NCBI GenBank assembly: GCA_025456145.1
Contig: JALOLD010000004.1
Span: forward strand, 163,369 to 227,368
DNA length: 64,000 nucleotides
Direction: 5' to 3'
Source: Thermoanaerobaculales bacterium
GTDB taxonomy: Bacteria > Acidobacteriota > Thermoanaerobaculia > Thermoanaerobaculales > Sulfomarinibacteraceae
In this document: positions 10,119-17,397 of the stretch, piece after piece
How positions within the stretch are numbered: position 1 is the first letter of the stretch
Layout of the letters: the number at the start of each line of letters is the position of its first letter
The notes under the pieces: model-generated
What the model was told of the DNA's origin: nothing
The model's database searches: none
The model's input: only the letters and a program-made list of their open reading frames with translations
Program-made: the position numbers and the translations under genes

Positions 10119-10214
10119 GGTGCCAGGAGAAACAAAGTTAACAAAGTGTTCTCAGGGCCGGTGCATACCGGATGCCGTCACCTCCACTTTGTTAACTTTG
10201 TTTCTCCTGGCACC
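10119..10214. repeat. Perfect 30-base inverted repeat (REP-like)
   Basis: The left arm 10119-10148 begins GGTGCCAGGAGAAACAAAG and the right arm 10185-10214 is its exact reverse complement (30 of 30), with a 36-base loop. The arm contains GTTAAC and is AT-rich compared with its surroundings. It begins two bases after the permease stop and ends 17 bases before the ATPase start. GTGCCAGG-type termini resemble repetitive extragenic palindromes moved by REP-associated tyrosine transposases, but no such transposase is in the window. In RNA it would form a very stable stem inside the operon. Confidence 0.85.
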
Positions 10215-10231
10215 CCCAGGGAGGCGACATC

Positions 10232-10966
10232 ATGAACTGGCCACTGACGAAGAAGCACAACGGCGAAGCCGGAGGCAACGGCCACATCATCGAGATGGTC
10301 GGGATCACCAAGGTCTACGACACCGGCAAGATCAAGGTCGAGGCGCTGCGAGGCATCGACCTGGTGGTCGACCCCGGCGAGTTCGTCGCCATCGTCGGGC
10401 CCTCGGGCTCGGGCAAGTCGACCCTGCTCAACCTGGTCGGCTGCCTCGACACGCCCACCGACGGGAGCTATCACCTCGGCGGCGAGGCGGTCGCCGGGCT
10501 CGACCGCGACGCCCTCGCCGATGTCAGGAACCGCCGGGTCGGCTTCGTCTTCCAGAACTTCAACCTGCTCCCCCAGCTGACCGCGCTGGAGAACGTCGAG
10601 ATGCCGTTGCTGTTCGGCGGCGTCGGCCGGCGCGAGCGCCGCCGGCGCGCCCTCGACCAGCTCGCCCGGGTCGGCCTGGCCGACCGCGTCGAGCACCGGC
10701 CGACCGAGCTCTCGGGCGGTCAGATGCAGCGGGTCGCGATCGCCCGCGCCCTGGCGATGGAGCCCGACATCGTGCTCGCCGACGAGCCCACCGGCAACCT
10801 CGACACCGGCTCGGGCTCGGATGTCATGAGCCTGCTCACCGAGCTCTGGGGCCAGGGCCGGACCCTGGTCGTCGTCACCCACGACAAGGGCCTGGCGCGG
10901 CGTGCCGGCCGCGTCGTCGAGATCCGCGATGGCCTCGTCGTCACCGACGAGCTCGCCGTCGCCTGA
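10232..10966 (+). CDS. ABC transporter ATP-binding protein (MacB/LolD type)
   Basis: A 244-residue ATPase that would power the two permeases upstream. It has Walker A GPSGSGKST (about residue 55), a Q-loop in VFQNFNLLPQLTALENVEMPL, the ABC signature LSGGQMQRVAIARAL, Walker B IVLADEPTGNLD and the switch histidine in VVTHD. LolD/MacB-type ATPases have this same signature spacing. A GGGAGG site precedes the ATG. The gene stands between the REP-like repeat and the lipoprotein gene, and it is the only nucleotide-binding subunit in the operon. Confidence 0.92.
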   Translation: MNWPLTKKHNGEAGGNGHIIEMVGITKVYDTGKIKVEALRGIDLVVDPGEFVAIVGPSGSGKSTLLNLVGCLDTPTDGSYHLGGEAVAGLDRDALADVRNRRVGFVFQNFNLLPQLTALENVEMPLLFGGVGRRERRRRALDQLARVGLADRVEHRPTELSGGQMQRVAIARALAMEPDIVLADEPTGNLDTGSGSDVMSLLTELWGQGRTLVVVTHDKGLARRAGRVVEIRDGLVVTDELAVA

Positions 10967-11009
10967 CCGCCCGGCGAGCGGGGCGCCCCTCGGACAAGGA
11001 GGGGCGACC

Positions 11010-11579
11010 ATGATCCCGCGACGGGCGAAGGGCCTGGGGATCATCGCGGCGTTGACCGTCGCGTTTTTCGGGTGCGCGAGCGCGCCCGACCTCGACGAGA
11101 CCGAGCCGCCTGCGTCCTCCCGGCGAGGGCTGGTCTCGTACGAGCAGGTCGTCGACCCGGCGGCGGTACGCCCGGTGGCGGAGGTCGGCCACGAGTACCT
11201 GAGACCTCGCCTCGAGGCGGGTTTCACGCTGCCGGCCTACCCCGAGCCGGCGCGCGCCGGCGACGCGCCCCTCACCGAGGTCGTCGTCCGGGTCGTGATC
11301 GCTGCCGACGGCTCGGTCGAGGGGGTCCGGCCGAGCCCGCTCGCCGCCGAGCCGCCGAACGACTGGTCGCCGATCTTCTTCGAGGCGGTCCGTGCAGCGG
11401 TCAGCGACTGGCGCTACGACCCCTGCCAGCTCCGCCGGCTCGAGAACGGCCCGGACCGGGACGGCGACGGTCGCCCGGACTACACCGTCGTGGTCGACTC
11501 GACTCCGGTGTCGGTGTACCTCGATCTGCGCTTCCGCTTCGAGATCGTCGACGGCGTCGGCGAGGTGTCGATGGACTGA
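11010..11579 (+). CDS. Lipoprotein with TonB C-terminal-like domain
   Basis: A 189-residue secreted lipoprotein. The signal sequence ends in the lipobox AFFGC (Cys at about residue 22). The middle part (LEAGFTLPAYPEPARAG, then TEVVVRVVIAADGSV and WRYDPC) follows the pattern of the TonB C-terminal domain: a proline-alanine bridge, then two strands and the basic W-R-Y end. AAGGAGGGG lies 5-6 bases before the ATG at 11010. It is last in the export operon, so it may couple the complex to the envelope or act as a periplasmic accessory. No TonB box partner is seen; the role is inferred. Confidence 0.7.
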   Translation: MIPRRAKGLGIIAALTVAFFGCASAPDLDETEPPASSRRGLVSYEQVVDPAAVRPVAEVGHEYLRPRLEAGFTLPAYPEPARAGDAPLTEVVVRVVIAADGSVEGVRPSPLAAEPPNDWSPIFFEAVRAAVSDWRYDPCQLRRLENGPDRDGDGRPDYTVVVDSTPVSVYLDLRFRFEIVDGVGEVSMD

Positions 11580-11599
11580 CCGGGGGTGCCCGGTCGGCG

Positions 11600-12016
11600 T
11601 CAGCCTCGACCGATCACGTGCGGGCGGACCGCCGCCACCACCCAGCGGGCGCCGTCGCGCGCCCGCTCGGCGTCGGGTCGGGTGTAGAAGCCCGACGGGG
11701 TGAGGTCCTCGGCCCCGTAGAAGGCGAGCTCGCGGTCGCGGCGCAGCTCGCGCGAGACACCGGCCAGGGCCTCGAGCTCGGGTTGGAGCGCTTCGGGCAG
11801 CCGGTCCCGCTCGGCGAGCAGCACCTCCGAGACGTCGTGGATTCTCGGCGGCTCGATTCCGTGGGCCCGGAGCAGGCCGTTGAGCGCCAGCTCGACCAGC
11901 TCCTGCGCCTCGCGGACGACGTCGGCCCAGCCGGCGTGGTCGAAGAGCACATCGAGGGCCTCGAGGCGGATCGCGGCGCGGTTGACGTAGTCGCCGGCGA
12001 GATCGCGGTTCCTCAT
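11600..12016 (-). CDS. HEPN domain protein, partner of the nucleotidyltransferase upstream
   Basis: A 138-residue all-helical protein of the HEPN family (PF05168-like): helix 1 with MRNRDLAGDYVNRAAIRL, then AQELVELALNGLLRAHGIEPPRIHDV and a C-terminal segment with FYTRPDAERARDGARWVV. In MNT-HEPN modules such as MntA/HepT the HEPN partner is the toxic RNase and the MNT partner inactivates it by adding AMP. The usual catalytic Rx4-6H motif is not visible here, so nuclease activity is uncertain. It lies two bases after the nucleotidyltransferase gene. The start at 12016 is the first conserved Met. Confidence 0.75.
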   Translation of the reverse strand: MRNRDLAGDYVNRAAIRLEALDVLFDHAGWADVVREAQELVELALNGLLRAHGIEPPRIHDVSEVLLAERDRLPEALQPELEALAGVSRELRRDRELAFYGAEDLTPSGFYTRPDAERARDGARWVVAAVRPHVIGRG

Positions 12017-12018
12017 GC

Positions 12019-12606
12019 TCAGCCCTCCATCACCCAGTACGGCTGGCCGTGGGCGGTCTTTCTTCGGACCCGGCCCTCGGCGATCCGCCGGCGTACCGCG
12101 GCGAGCACCGACGCGAGCTCGAGATCGCGGGCGAACAGGACGACGCCGTCGATGGCCGCCTCGGCCCACAGGCCGGACCCTTCGGGGACCGTCGACGGCA
12201 GGTGGACGAAGTGGGGCTCGAGCCGGTGGCGGTCGGCGACCAGCGGTTCCTCGTCCCATCGGGCGTAGAGGTCGCGAGCCAGGGCGAGGGAGGGGTCGAC
12301 GACCACCAGGAGGTCGATGTCCGAACCGTCGTGGAGCTCGTGGCGGGCCCAGGAGCCGAAGGCCACGACGCCGACCAAGGACGGCCCGGCAACCGCGGCG
12401 GCACGGCGGACCGCCGCGGCCCCGAGGTCGAAGGCCATGAGCTCGCCGATCGGCGCCGCGAGCTTGCGGGCGCAGTACTCGTTGAGCGAGACCCCGGCCG
12501 CCGTCGCGGCGCGACGCAGCGCCTCGTGAAGGCCCGGGTCGATACGGAGCAGGAACCGGCCCGAGCAGCCGGATCGTCGCCCCGAGATCAGGGTGGTATC
12601 ACTCAT
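12019..12606 (-). CDS. Ribbon-helix-helix/MNT nucleotidyltransferase fusion (antitoxin-like)
   Basis: A 195-residue fusion. Residues about 8-42 (FLLRIDPGLHEALRRAA then VSLNEYCARKLA) are a HicB/Arc-type ribbon-helix-helix DNA-binding domain. Residues about 80-175 are a minimal nucleotidyltransferase with GSWAR followed by SDIDLLVVV (the GSxAR and DxD catalytic motifs). MNT antitoxins usually have no DNA-binding domain. The fusion suggests that this protein both neutralises the HEPN partner and represses its own operon; this is inferred. I chose the ATG at 12606 because a -10 element ends seven bases upstream; an ATG at 12612 is possible too. Confidence 0.8.
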   Translation of the reverse strand: MSDTTLISGRRSGCSGRFLLRIDPGLHEALRRAATAAGVSLNEYCARKLAAPIGELMAFDLGAAAVRRAAAVAGPSLVGVVAFGSWARHELHDGSDIDLLVVVDPSLALARDLYARWDEEPLVADRHRLEPHFVHLPSTVPEGSGLWAEAAIDGVVLFARDLELASVLAAVRRRIAEGRVRRKTAHGQPYWVMEG

Positions 12607-12623
12607 CGTCATTATGATACTAC
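12593..12623 (-). promoter_or_regulatory. Promoter and inverted-repeat operator of the MNT-HEPN operon
   Basis: On the minus strand TATCAT (12614-12619) lies seven bases before the ATG at 12606, with a weak -35 (TTCCCG, 12637-12642) 17 bases further up. An inverted repeat, GTGGTATCA at 12593-12601 and TGATACTAC at 12615-12623 (8 of 9 pairs), spans the -10 and the start codon. It is a good candidate site for the ribbon-helix-helix domain of the first gene product. Confidence 0.55.
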
Positions 12624-12693
12624 ATCCATTGCCAGTCGGGAATCACTCGCGGCGGTGCACCGCCGGTCCCGCCCGCCCCCGGGGCCAGTCGGC

Positions 12694-13461
12694 TCAACCT
12701 GACAGGGGGTCGCGCCGCCACCCCGGCCAGGGCCGGGGCAGGAGCATCGGGACCGCCCGCTGGTAGGCGCGGTAGTCGTCTCCGAACGCGGCGACCAGAT
12801 CGCGCTCCTCGAGGACTGTCGCGACGACCATCCAGAGCGACCAGAAGACGTTGAAGAGCAGCCGGTCGGCGGTCAGATCGGGGTTCGTCCAGATCATCAG
12901 GAGAACCGCGGTGTAGAGGGGGTGGCGGCACCACCGGTAGGGCCCGCGGATCGCGAGCCGCGGCTCGCCGAGGGCCCGGCCCGCGAGGTGGGCCCGGATG
13001 GGCCGCTCGCCGAGCCCGTCGAAGGAGCCGAGGGCCCGGATGCCCCAGACGAAGACGCCGGCCGCGACCACGACGAGCCCGCGCAGCAGCCAGCGCCAGG
13101 GTGGTCCGATCCCGAGCACCACCACCCCGGTGGGCTGCCAGAGACCGATTACGGCGAAGAGGGCGATACCGGAGGCGATGGCGTAGACCGCACCGTGGTA
13201 GGGCCCCGGCACGAGCCGCTCGAGACGGCGCTGGAAGGGCCGCCGGACCATCCCGCTGTGCTGGACGAAGAAGGCCGCGGACAGCGCGGCGTCGACGACC
13301 AGGGCGCCGGTCGGGCCGGCGCCGAGATCGACGAGCCGCACCGGCCCGAGCGCCAGGAAGGCCGCGAAGGCGAGCAGCGACCCGCCGCCGACCACCCGCG
13401 CGGTGAAAATCGTCGCCCTGCCGATCGCGGCGGAGGAGAGGTCCCCAAGCACCGGTCCCAT
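12694..13461 (-). CDS. Integral-membrane methyltransferase, MddA/NnrU/isoprenylcysteine methyltransferase-like
   Basis: A 255-residue protein with six or so membrane helices. The N-terminal half carries FFVQHSGMVRRPFQRRLERL, similar to the QHSxMARPxFK segment of NnrU/MddA proteins. The C-terminal half has the PEMT/ICMT signature RGPYRWCRHPLY, a later EERDL and FGDDYRAYQRAVPMLLP, which form the AdoMet site in this superfamily. The MddA branch methylates methanethiol to dimethyl sulfide; assignment to that activity is not certain. It stands alone on the minus strand, divergent from the cytochrome gene at 13719. The 257-base gap between them holds the two promoters but no gene. Confidence 0.7.
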   Translation of the reverse strand: MGPVLGDLSSAAIGRATIFTARVVGGGSLLAFAAFLALGPVRLVDLGAGPTGALVVDAALSAAFFVQHSGMVRRPFQRRLERLVPGPYHGAVYAIASGIALFAVIGLWQPTGVVVLGIGPPWRWLLRGLVVVAAGVFVWGIRALGSFDGLGERPIRAHLAGRALGEPRLAIRGPYRWCRHPLYTAVLLMIWTNPDLTADRLLFNVFWSLWMVVATVLEERDLVAAFGDDYRAYQRAVPMLLPRPWPGWRRDPLSG

Positions 13462-13718
13462 TCTGGCATCGACCGTGGAATGGCGGGGAACGCCCCGTCA
13501 CCGGGGATGCCCCGCCGAGCGCTGCTCGCGGCGAGCTCGGCCGACCTCATTCGGCGTCATCGCGGGGCGACCGTCCGGGCCGATGAGAGAGCTCGGCGGG
13601 CTCGCGCCGAGCCGACTCGAGGGGTATAGTGGCGCGGCGAACCCCTCGACAATGCTCCGAGAACCGACCGGCCCCGTCCTGCGTAATCTTGTGACGATTG
13701 AGCAAAGGAGGATGTTCC

Positions 13719-14588
13719 ATGCGACGCTCGAGCCTCATCAACCTGACCGCGATGGCCGCGCTGGCGGTGGCCGGCGCCGGAGCCACGGCCGCGACCGGCG
13801 GGGCGGCCGATGCCCCGATCCTGGCGGCCTCCCACGGCCTCCCGGCCTCCCTCGACGCGCTCTACCCGCCGCTCGCCGAGCAGCCCGAGTACCTGGTGCG
13901 GATGCTCGGTCTCAACGGCCACTTCGTCGGGATCGGTATCGACCTCGCGCAGGGTGAGGTCGAGCACGCGACGGCGGGTTTCCAGGCCTTCAGGAACGCC
14001 TACCTCGAGCTCGCCGGGCTGGTCCCGGAGTGGCGCGACCGCTTCCCCGCCGACCCGGTCGACGCCCTGGGCGAGGCCCTCGCGAGCGGCGATCCGGCCC
14101 GCGTGGGAGCCGCCTTCGGAGCCGTCGGCGCGGTCTGCGCCGGCTGCCACCACCAGAGCATGACGGCGGTCGCCCATCGCTACCACTGGCCCGATGCCAA
14201 CGCCGTCACCGTCGTCGATCCGGTGAGCGGCTCGACGGTCGGCCACGCCGAGTTCATGCACCAGCTCGACTTCAGCATGACCGGAATCACCCACGACGTC
14301 GCCCAGGGGCAGCCGGAGGCGGCACGGGCGCACTACCGGGATTTCCGCAGCCGTTTCGAGGCGCTCGCGGGGACCTGCGAGGACTGCCACGGGACCGAGG
14401 AGCGATTCTACTTCACCGACCAGGGGTCGATGGCGCGGGTCGAGGCGATCGGCGCCGCGCTCGCCGCCGAGCCGCCCGACCCGGCGGCGGTGGGCGCGGC
14501 GGTCATGGAGGTCGGGGTCTCGACCTGCCACCGATGCCATCTGGTGCACGTGCCGGCGGCCTTCACGAAGATCGCGGCGCAGCACTGA
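13719..14588 (+). CDS. Triheme c-type cytochrome, periplasmic
   Basis: A 289-residue exported protein with an Ala-rich signal peptide (about residues 1-27) and three CxxCH haem sites: CAGCH, CEDCH and CHRCH at about residues 140, 219 and 270. The spacing is wide, and additional His residues (HH, YHW, FMHQ) between the sites could be distal ligands. An AAAGGAGG site stands seven bases before the ATG at 13719; an in-frame TTG at 13698 overlaps that site and is rejected. Periplasmic electron carrier with unknown partners: no oxidoreductase genes adjoin it. Convergent with the aldolase gene. Confidence 0.82.
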   Translation: MRRSSLINLTAMAALAVAGAGATAATGGAADAPILAASHGLPASLDALYPPLAEQPEYLVRMLGLNGHFVGIGIDLAQGEVEHATAGFQAFRNAYLELAGLVPEWRDRFPADPVDALGEALASGDPARVGAAFGAVGAVCAGCHHQSMTAVAHRYHWPDANAVTVVDPVSGSTVGHAEFMHQLDFSMTGITHDVAQGQPEAARAHYRDFRSRFEALAGTCEDCHGTEERFYFTDQGSMARVEAIGAALAAEPPDPAAVGAAVMEVGVSTCHRCHLVHVPAAFTKIAAQH

Positions 14589-14620
14589 GCGGGCCGAGCC
14601 CCGCCCCGGGCGCCTCAGTG
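14583..14620. terminator. Inverted repeat joining two convergent stop codons
   Basis: CACTGAG (14583-14589) and CTCAGTG (14614-14620) pair across a GC-rich interior, and each arm contains the stop codon of one of the two convergent genes. There is no T-run on either side, so a bidirectional terminator is only a possibility. Confidence 0.35.
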
Positions 14621-15418
14621 GCCGTAGCGGGCGAAGAGCTCGGCGAGCTCGCGGTCGTCGAGACCCCGCCAGGGCTCGCCCGAGGCGAGGCACAGCAGGA
14701 CCATCCGCGCCGCCTTGTCGAGGACGTGGATCCGGTCGAGGGCGGTGGAGGCGTCGGGGGCGTGGGCGAGGCAGCCGTGGTAGCGCCAGAGCACGGTGTC
14801 GGCGCCGTCGCGGACCGCGCGGGTGGTGGCGGCGCCGAGCTCGTTGGAGCCCGGGACGAGGTGGGGCAGCATCGTCGCGCCGCGCGGCGCGAGCAGCTTG
14901 ACCTCGGGGTGGATCGACCAGAGCAGGCGGTTGAGCTCCGCCGAGCCCGAGCAGCGCTCGAGGTGAGTGAGGGTCGCGAGATGGGTCGGATGGGCGTGGA
15001 GGATCGCCCGGTGGTCGGAGCGCTGCTCGCGCAGTACGGCGTGGATCCCGAGGTGGCTGATCAGCTCGGAGGAGGGGCGGATGTCGCCGGCGTTCCAGAC
15101 GATGCCGCGCCACGACACGTGGTCGCCGGCGGGCGAGACCTCGACGAGGCAGACCTTGTCCTCGGGGGCGCGGCGCAGGTCGCGGAAGCGCGAGCCGGTC
15201 GCGGTGACCAGGAAGGACCGCCCGGCGAGGGCGGGCAGCGGCGTCGGCAGGGCGGTCCCGGCGCGGCCCTTCGACGGCGGGACCTTGAGCAGCTCGCTGA
15301 CGTCGGCCGAGATGTTGCCGGCGCTCGCCTCGGCCCAGCCGAGGTCCCACAGGCAGCCCGCGACCTCGGCGAACTCGCGGAGGACCGGCTCGAGGGGTCG
15401 CGGGACGGTGGGTGGCAT
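14615..15418 (-). CDS. Class II aldolase, rhamnulose-1-phosphate aldolase-like
   Basis: A 267-residue class II aldolase/adducin protein. It has the N-terminal GWAEASAGNISA segment, the zinc-site HAHPTH near residue 145, LLWSIHPEVKLLAPRG, VPGSNELG and TVLWRYHGCLAHA with the third metal His. These follow RhaD order more closely than FucA or AraD. The reaction would be retro-aldol cleavage of a sugar phosphate to dihydroxyacetone phosphate and an aldehyde. No rhamnose isomerase or kinase gene is nearby, so the substrate is open. Cytoplasmic. It is divergent from the nitronate monooxygenase-like gene. Confidence 0.78.
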   Translation of the reverse strand: MPPTVPRPLEPVLREFAEVAGCLWDLGWAEASAGNISADVSELLKVPPSKGRAGTALPTPLPALAGRSFLVTATGSRFRDLRRAPEDKVCLVEVSPAGDHVSWRGIVWNAGDIRPSSELISHLGIHAVLREQRSDHRAILHAHPTHLATLTHLERCSGSAELNRLLWSIHPEVKLLAPRGATMLPHLVPGSNELGAATTRAVRDGADTVLWRYHGCLAHAPDASTALDRIHVLDKAARMVLLCLASGEPWRGLDDRELAELFARYGH

Positions 15419-15515
15419 CGGCCGATCATCGCACGGGCCGGATCATCCTGAAAGCCGGTCGTGCGACGCCGCGGTCGGGGGTAGAGTGGTCGGCGACGGG
15501 AAGGAGGCAGCGACC

Positions 15516-16571
15516 ATGAGGACCCGGTTCACCGAGGCGTTTGGCGTCCGCCACCCCATCGTGCTCTCCGGGATGAGCTGGATCAGCACCCCGGAGATGG
15601 TCGCGGCGGTCGCCCGGGCCGGCGGGCTCGGCATCCTCGCCACCGGGGTGCTGACCGGCGAGCAGACCCGGGCGGCGATCGCCCGGACCCGCGAGCTGGT
15701 CGGCGAGCTGCCCTTCGCGGGCAACGCGACGCTCTACTTTCCGGGGGCCGAGCGCAACGCGAGGATCCTCATCGAGGAGAAGGTCCCGGTGGTCAACTTC
15801 TCGCTCGGCAAGGGCGACTGGATCTGCGAGGCGGTCCACGCCTACGGCGGCAAGGTCATCGCCACGGTGACCACCCACAAGCACGCCCTGGCGGCCCAGC
15901 GCGACGGCGCCGACGCCCTGATCGTCACCGGGCACGAGGCCGCGGCGCACGGCGGCGACGTCACCTCGCTGGTCCTGGTGCCGGCGATCGCCGATGCGGT
16001 GGACATCCCGGTGATCGCCGCCGGCGGCTTCGCCGACGGCCGCGGGCTCGCCGCCGCATTGGCCCTCGGCGCCGACGGCATCGCCATGGGGACGCGTTTC
16101 ATGAACACCGTCGAAAGCCCGGTCCACGAGAGGATGAAGCGGCTCAGCACGACCAGCACCGCCTACGACACGGTGCGCACCGACCGGGTCGACGGGATGG
16201 CGATGCGCGCCGCGCGGGCCCCCGGCGTGCGCTATGTCGGACGGCAGAACCTCAACCCGGTCAACGCGCTCGTCAACTCGCGCGAGATCGCCCGGATGAC
16301 CGGCTTCCCCTGGGCCAGGCTGGCGATGGGGATCCTCGCCTCGGGTCCGAGGACCTCGCGTCTGATGTCGAAGATGGCCAACGGCTTCACCGCCTTCCGG
16401 CGGGGCACGGTCGAGGGCGACGTCGAGCGCGGCGTGCTGCCCCTCGGTCAGGTGACCGGGTTGGTCGACGACACGCCGAGCGTCGCCGAGCTCATCGATC
16501 GGGTGGTCGGCGGGGCCGAGACGGTCGCGCGGGCCCTGGCCGGCGCCTCGGCGCCCTCGGCGGGTCAGTAG
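15516..16571 (+). CDS. Nitronate monooxygenase-like FMN protein (2-nitropropane dioxygenase family)
   Basis: A 351-residue TIM-barrel flavoprotein. MRTRFTEAFGVRHPIVLSGM at the start, then GGLGILATG, the catalytic-His region TGHEAAAHGGD and the FMN phosphate loops IPVIAAGGFADGRG and ALGADGIAMGTRFM are all present in the usual order. The family oxidises alkyl nitronates or, in other branches, reduces unsaturated acyl-ACP; the sequence does not distinguish these. AAGGAGG is placed six bases before the ATG. Its stop overlaps the convergent DsrE-like gene by seven bases. Confidence 0.85.
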   Translation: MRTRFTEAFGVRHPIVLSGMSWISTPEMVAAVARAGGLGILATGVLTGEQTRAAIARTRELVGELPFAGNATLYFPGAERNARILIEEKVPVVNFSLGKGDWICEAVHAYGGKVIATVTTHKHALAAQRDGADALIVTGHEAAAHGGDVTSLVLVPAIADAVDIPVIAAGGFADGRGLAAALALGADGIAMGTRFMNTVESPVHERMKRLSTTSTAYDTVRTDRVDGMAMRAARAPGVRYVGRQNLNPVNALVNSREIARMTGFPWARLAMGILASGPRTSRLMSKMANGFTAFRRGTVEGDVERGVLPLGQVTGLVDDTPSVAELIDRVVGGAETVARALAGASAPSAGQ

Positions 16572-17023
16572 TCGAGGGTCAGGATCCGGCCCTTCGTGAA
16601 GTCGAAGAAGGCGTCCTTGTCGGCCACCCGGATGCCGGGGGCGAGATCCTCCGGGGTCTTGCCCGCGGCGGCCAGGCAGCCCGGGCAGGCGTAGAGCGGG
16701 ACGCCGAGCTCGCCGAGCCTCGCGAGCTGGGTCCTCGATGACGGAAACTCGGCGAAGGTCAGGTCGACGGCGTCGGCGAGCACGACCCCGATCCCCTGGA
16801 TGTCGAAGTAAACCAGGACGTCGCGGTCGGCGGCCATGAGCTCGGCCATCCGGAGCGCCATCAGCACCCGGTGCGGGTCGTCGGGCCCGCTCGAGACGTG
16901 GAGCAACACGCCGTCGCGGGGTGGCGGCGCCGGCTCGGCGGGGGCCTCGTGGGTTTGCGGGGCGCAGCCGAGGAGTGCGAGCCCGGCGGTGACGATCAGC
17001 GGGAGGAGCGGACGCATGGTCAT
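16565..17023 (-). CDS. DsrE-family lipoprotein
   Basis: A 152-residue protein with a lipoprotein signal ending in LALLGC (Cys at about residue 20), a short proline-rich linker, then a DsrE/YchN-like fold: VLLHVSSGPDDPHRVLMAL, a VYFDIQGIGVVLA strand-helix, and YACPGCLAAAG, where the cysteine occupies the persulfide-site position of DsrE proteins. Family members handle sulfane sulfur, but a lipid-anchored periplasmic form is less well understood. GGAG is six bases before the ATG at 17023. Nothing nearby reveals a sulfur pathway. Confidence 0.75.
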   Translation of the reverse strand: MTMRPLLPLIVTAGLALLGCAPQTHEAPAEPAPPPRDGVLLHVSSGPDDPHRVLMALRMAELMAADRDVLVYFDIQGIGVVLADAVDLTFAEFPSSRTQLARLGELGVPLYACPGCLAAAGKTPEDLAPGIRVADKDAFFDFTKGRILTLDY

Positions 17024-17108
17024 CGTTGTCTCCTTTGGTCAAGAGTGCAAACAGCTGACCCGGTGGAATTTACCGCGAGTCAGCCGAGCCTAGCACGGCG
17101 CCGTGGGA

Positions 17109-17297
17109 TCATGCCTCCTCATCGTCGGGCTCGACCGGAGGCCGGTCGCGGTGGAGGCGCGGGTCCTCGGCGGGGGTGAAGCCGCAGCACGGGCAGGGGT
17201 CGGGGCCGAGGCTCTCGAGCCCCACCCCGAGCCAGGTCGCGTAGTCTGAGCCGCACTTCGGGCAGGTCACACCGATGCACTCAAGCTCGCCGGCCAT
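17109..17297 (-). CDS. Zinc-ribbon miniprotein
   Basis: A 62-residue hypothetical protein. The first CxxC is CPKC (residues 12-15) and the second is CPCC (about 35-38), forming a likely zinc ribbon; the tail is acidic and proline-rich. GGGAGG lies 5-6 bases before the ATG, supporting a real gene. It lies 100 bases after the end of the efflux operon on the same strand. Function unknown; a nucleic-acid or protein-binding role would be typical for such ribbons. Confidence 0.65.
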   Translation of the reverse strand: MAGELECIGVTCPKCGSDYATWLGVGLESLGPDPCPCCGFTPAEDPRLHRDRPPVEPDDEEA

Positions 17298-17397
17298 GGT
17301 CGCCTCCCTTCGCCCGCAGGACGCAGGCCCGTGCGGGCTCGCTGTCGGGTCCTCAACCCAATGTGGGTCCGAGGAGGCGAAGATGCAAAGCCGGCGG

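Noticed and set aside
13462..13718. Small gene between the methyltransferase and cytochrome genes
   Set aside because: No frame has a ribosome site and protein-like composition; the gap is likely divergent promoters.
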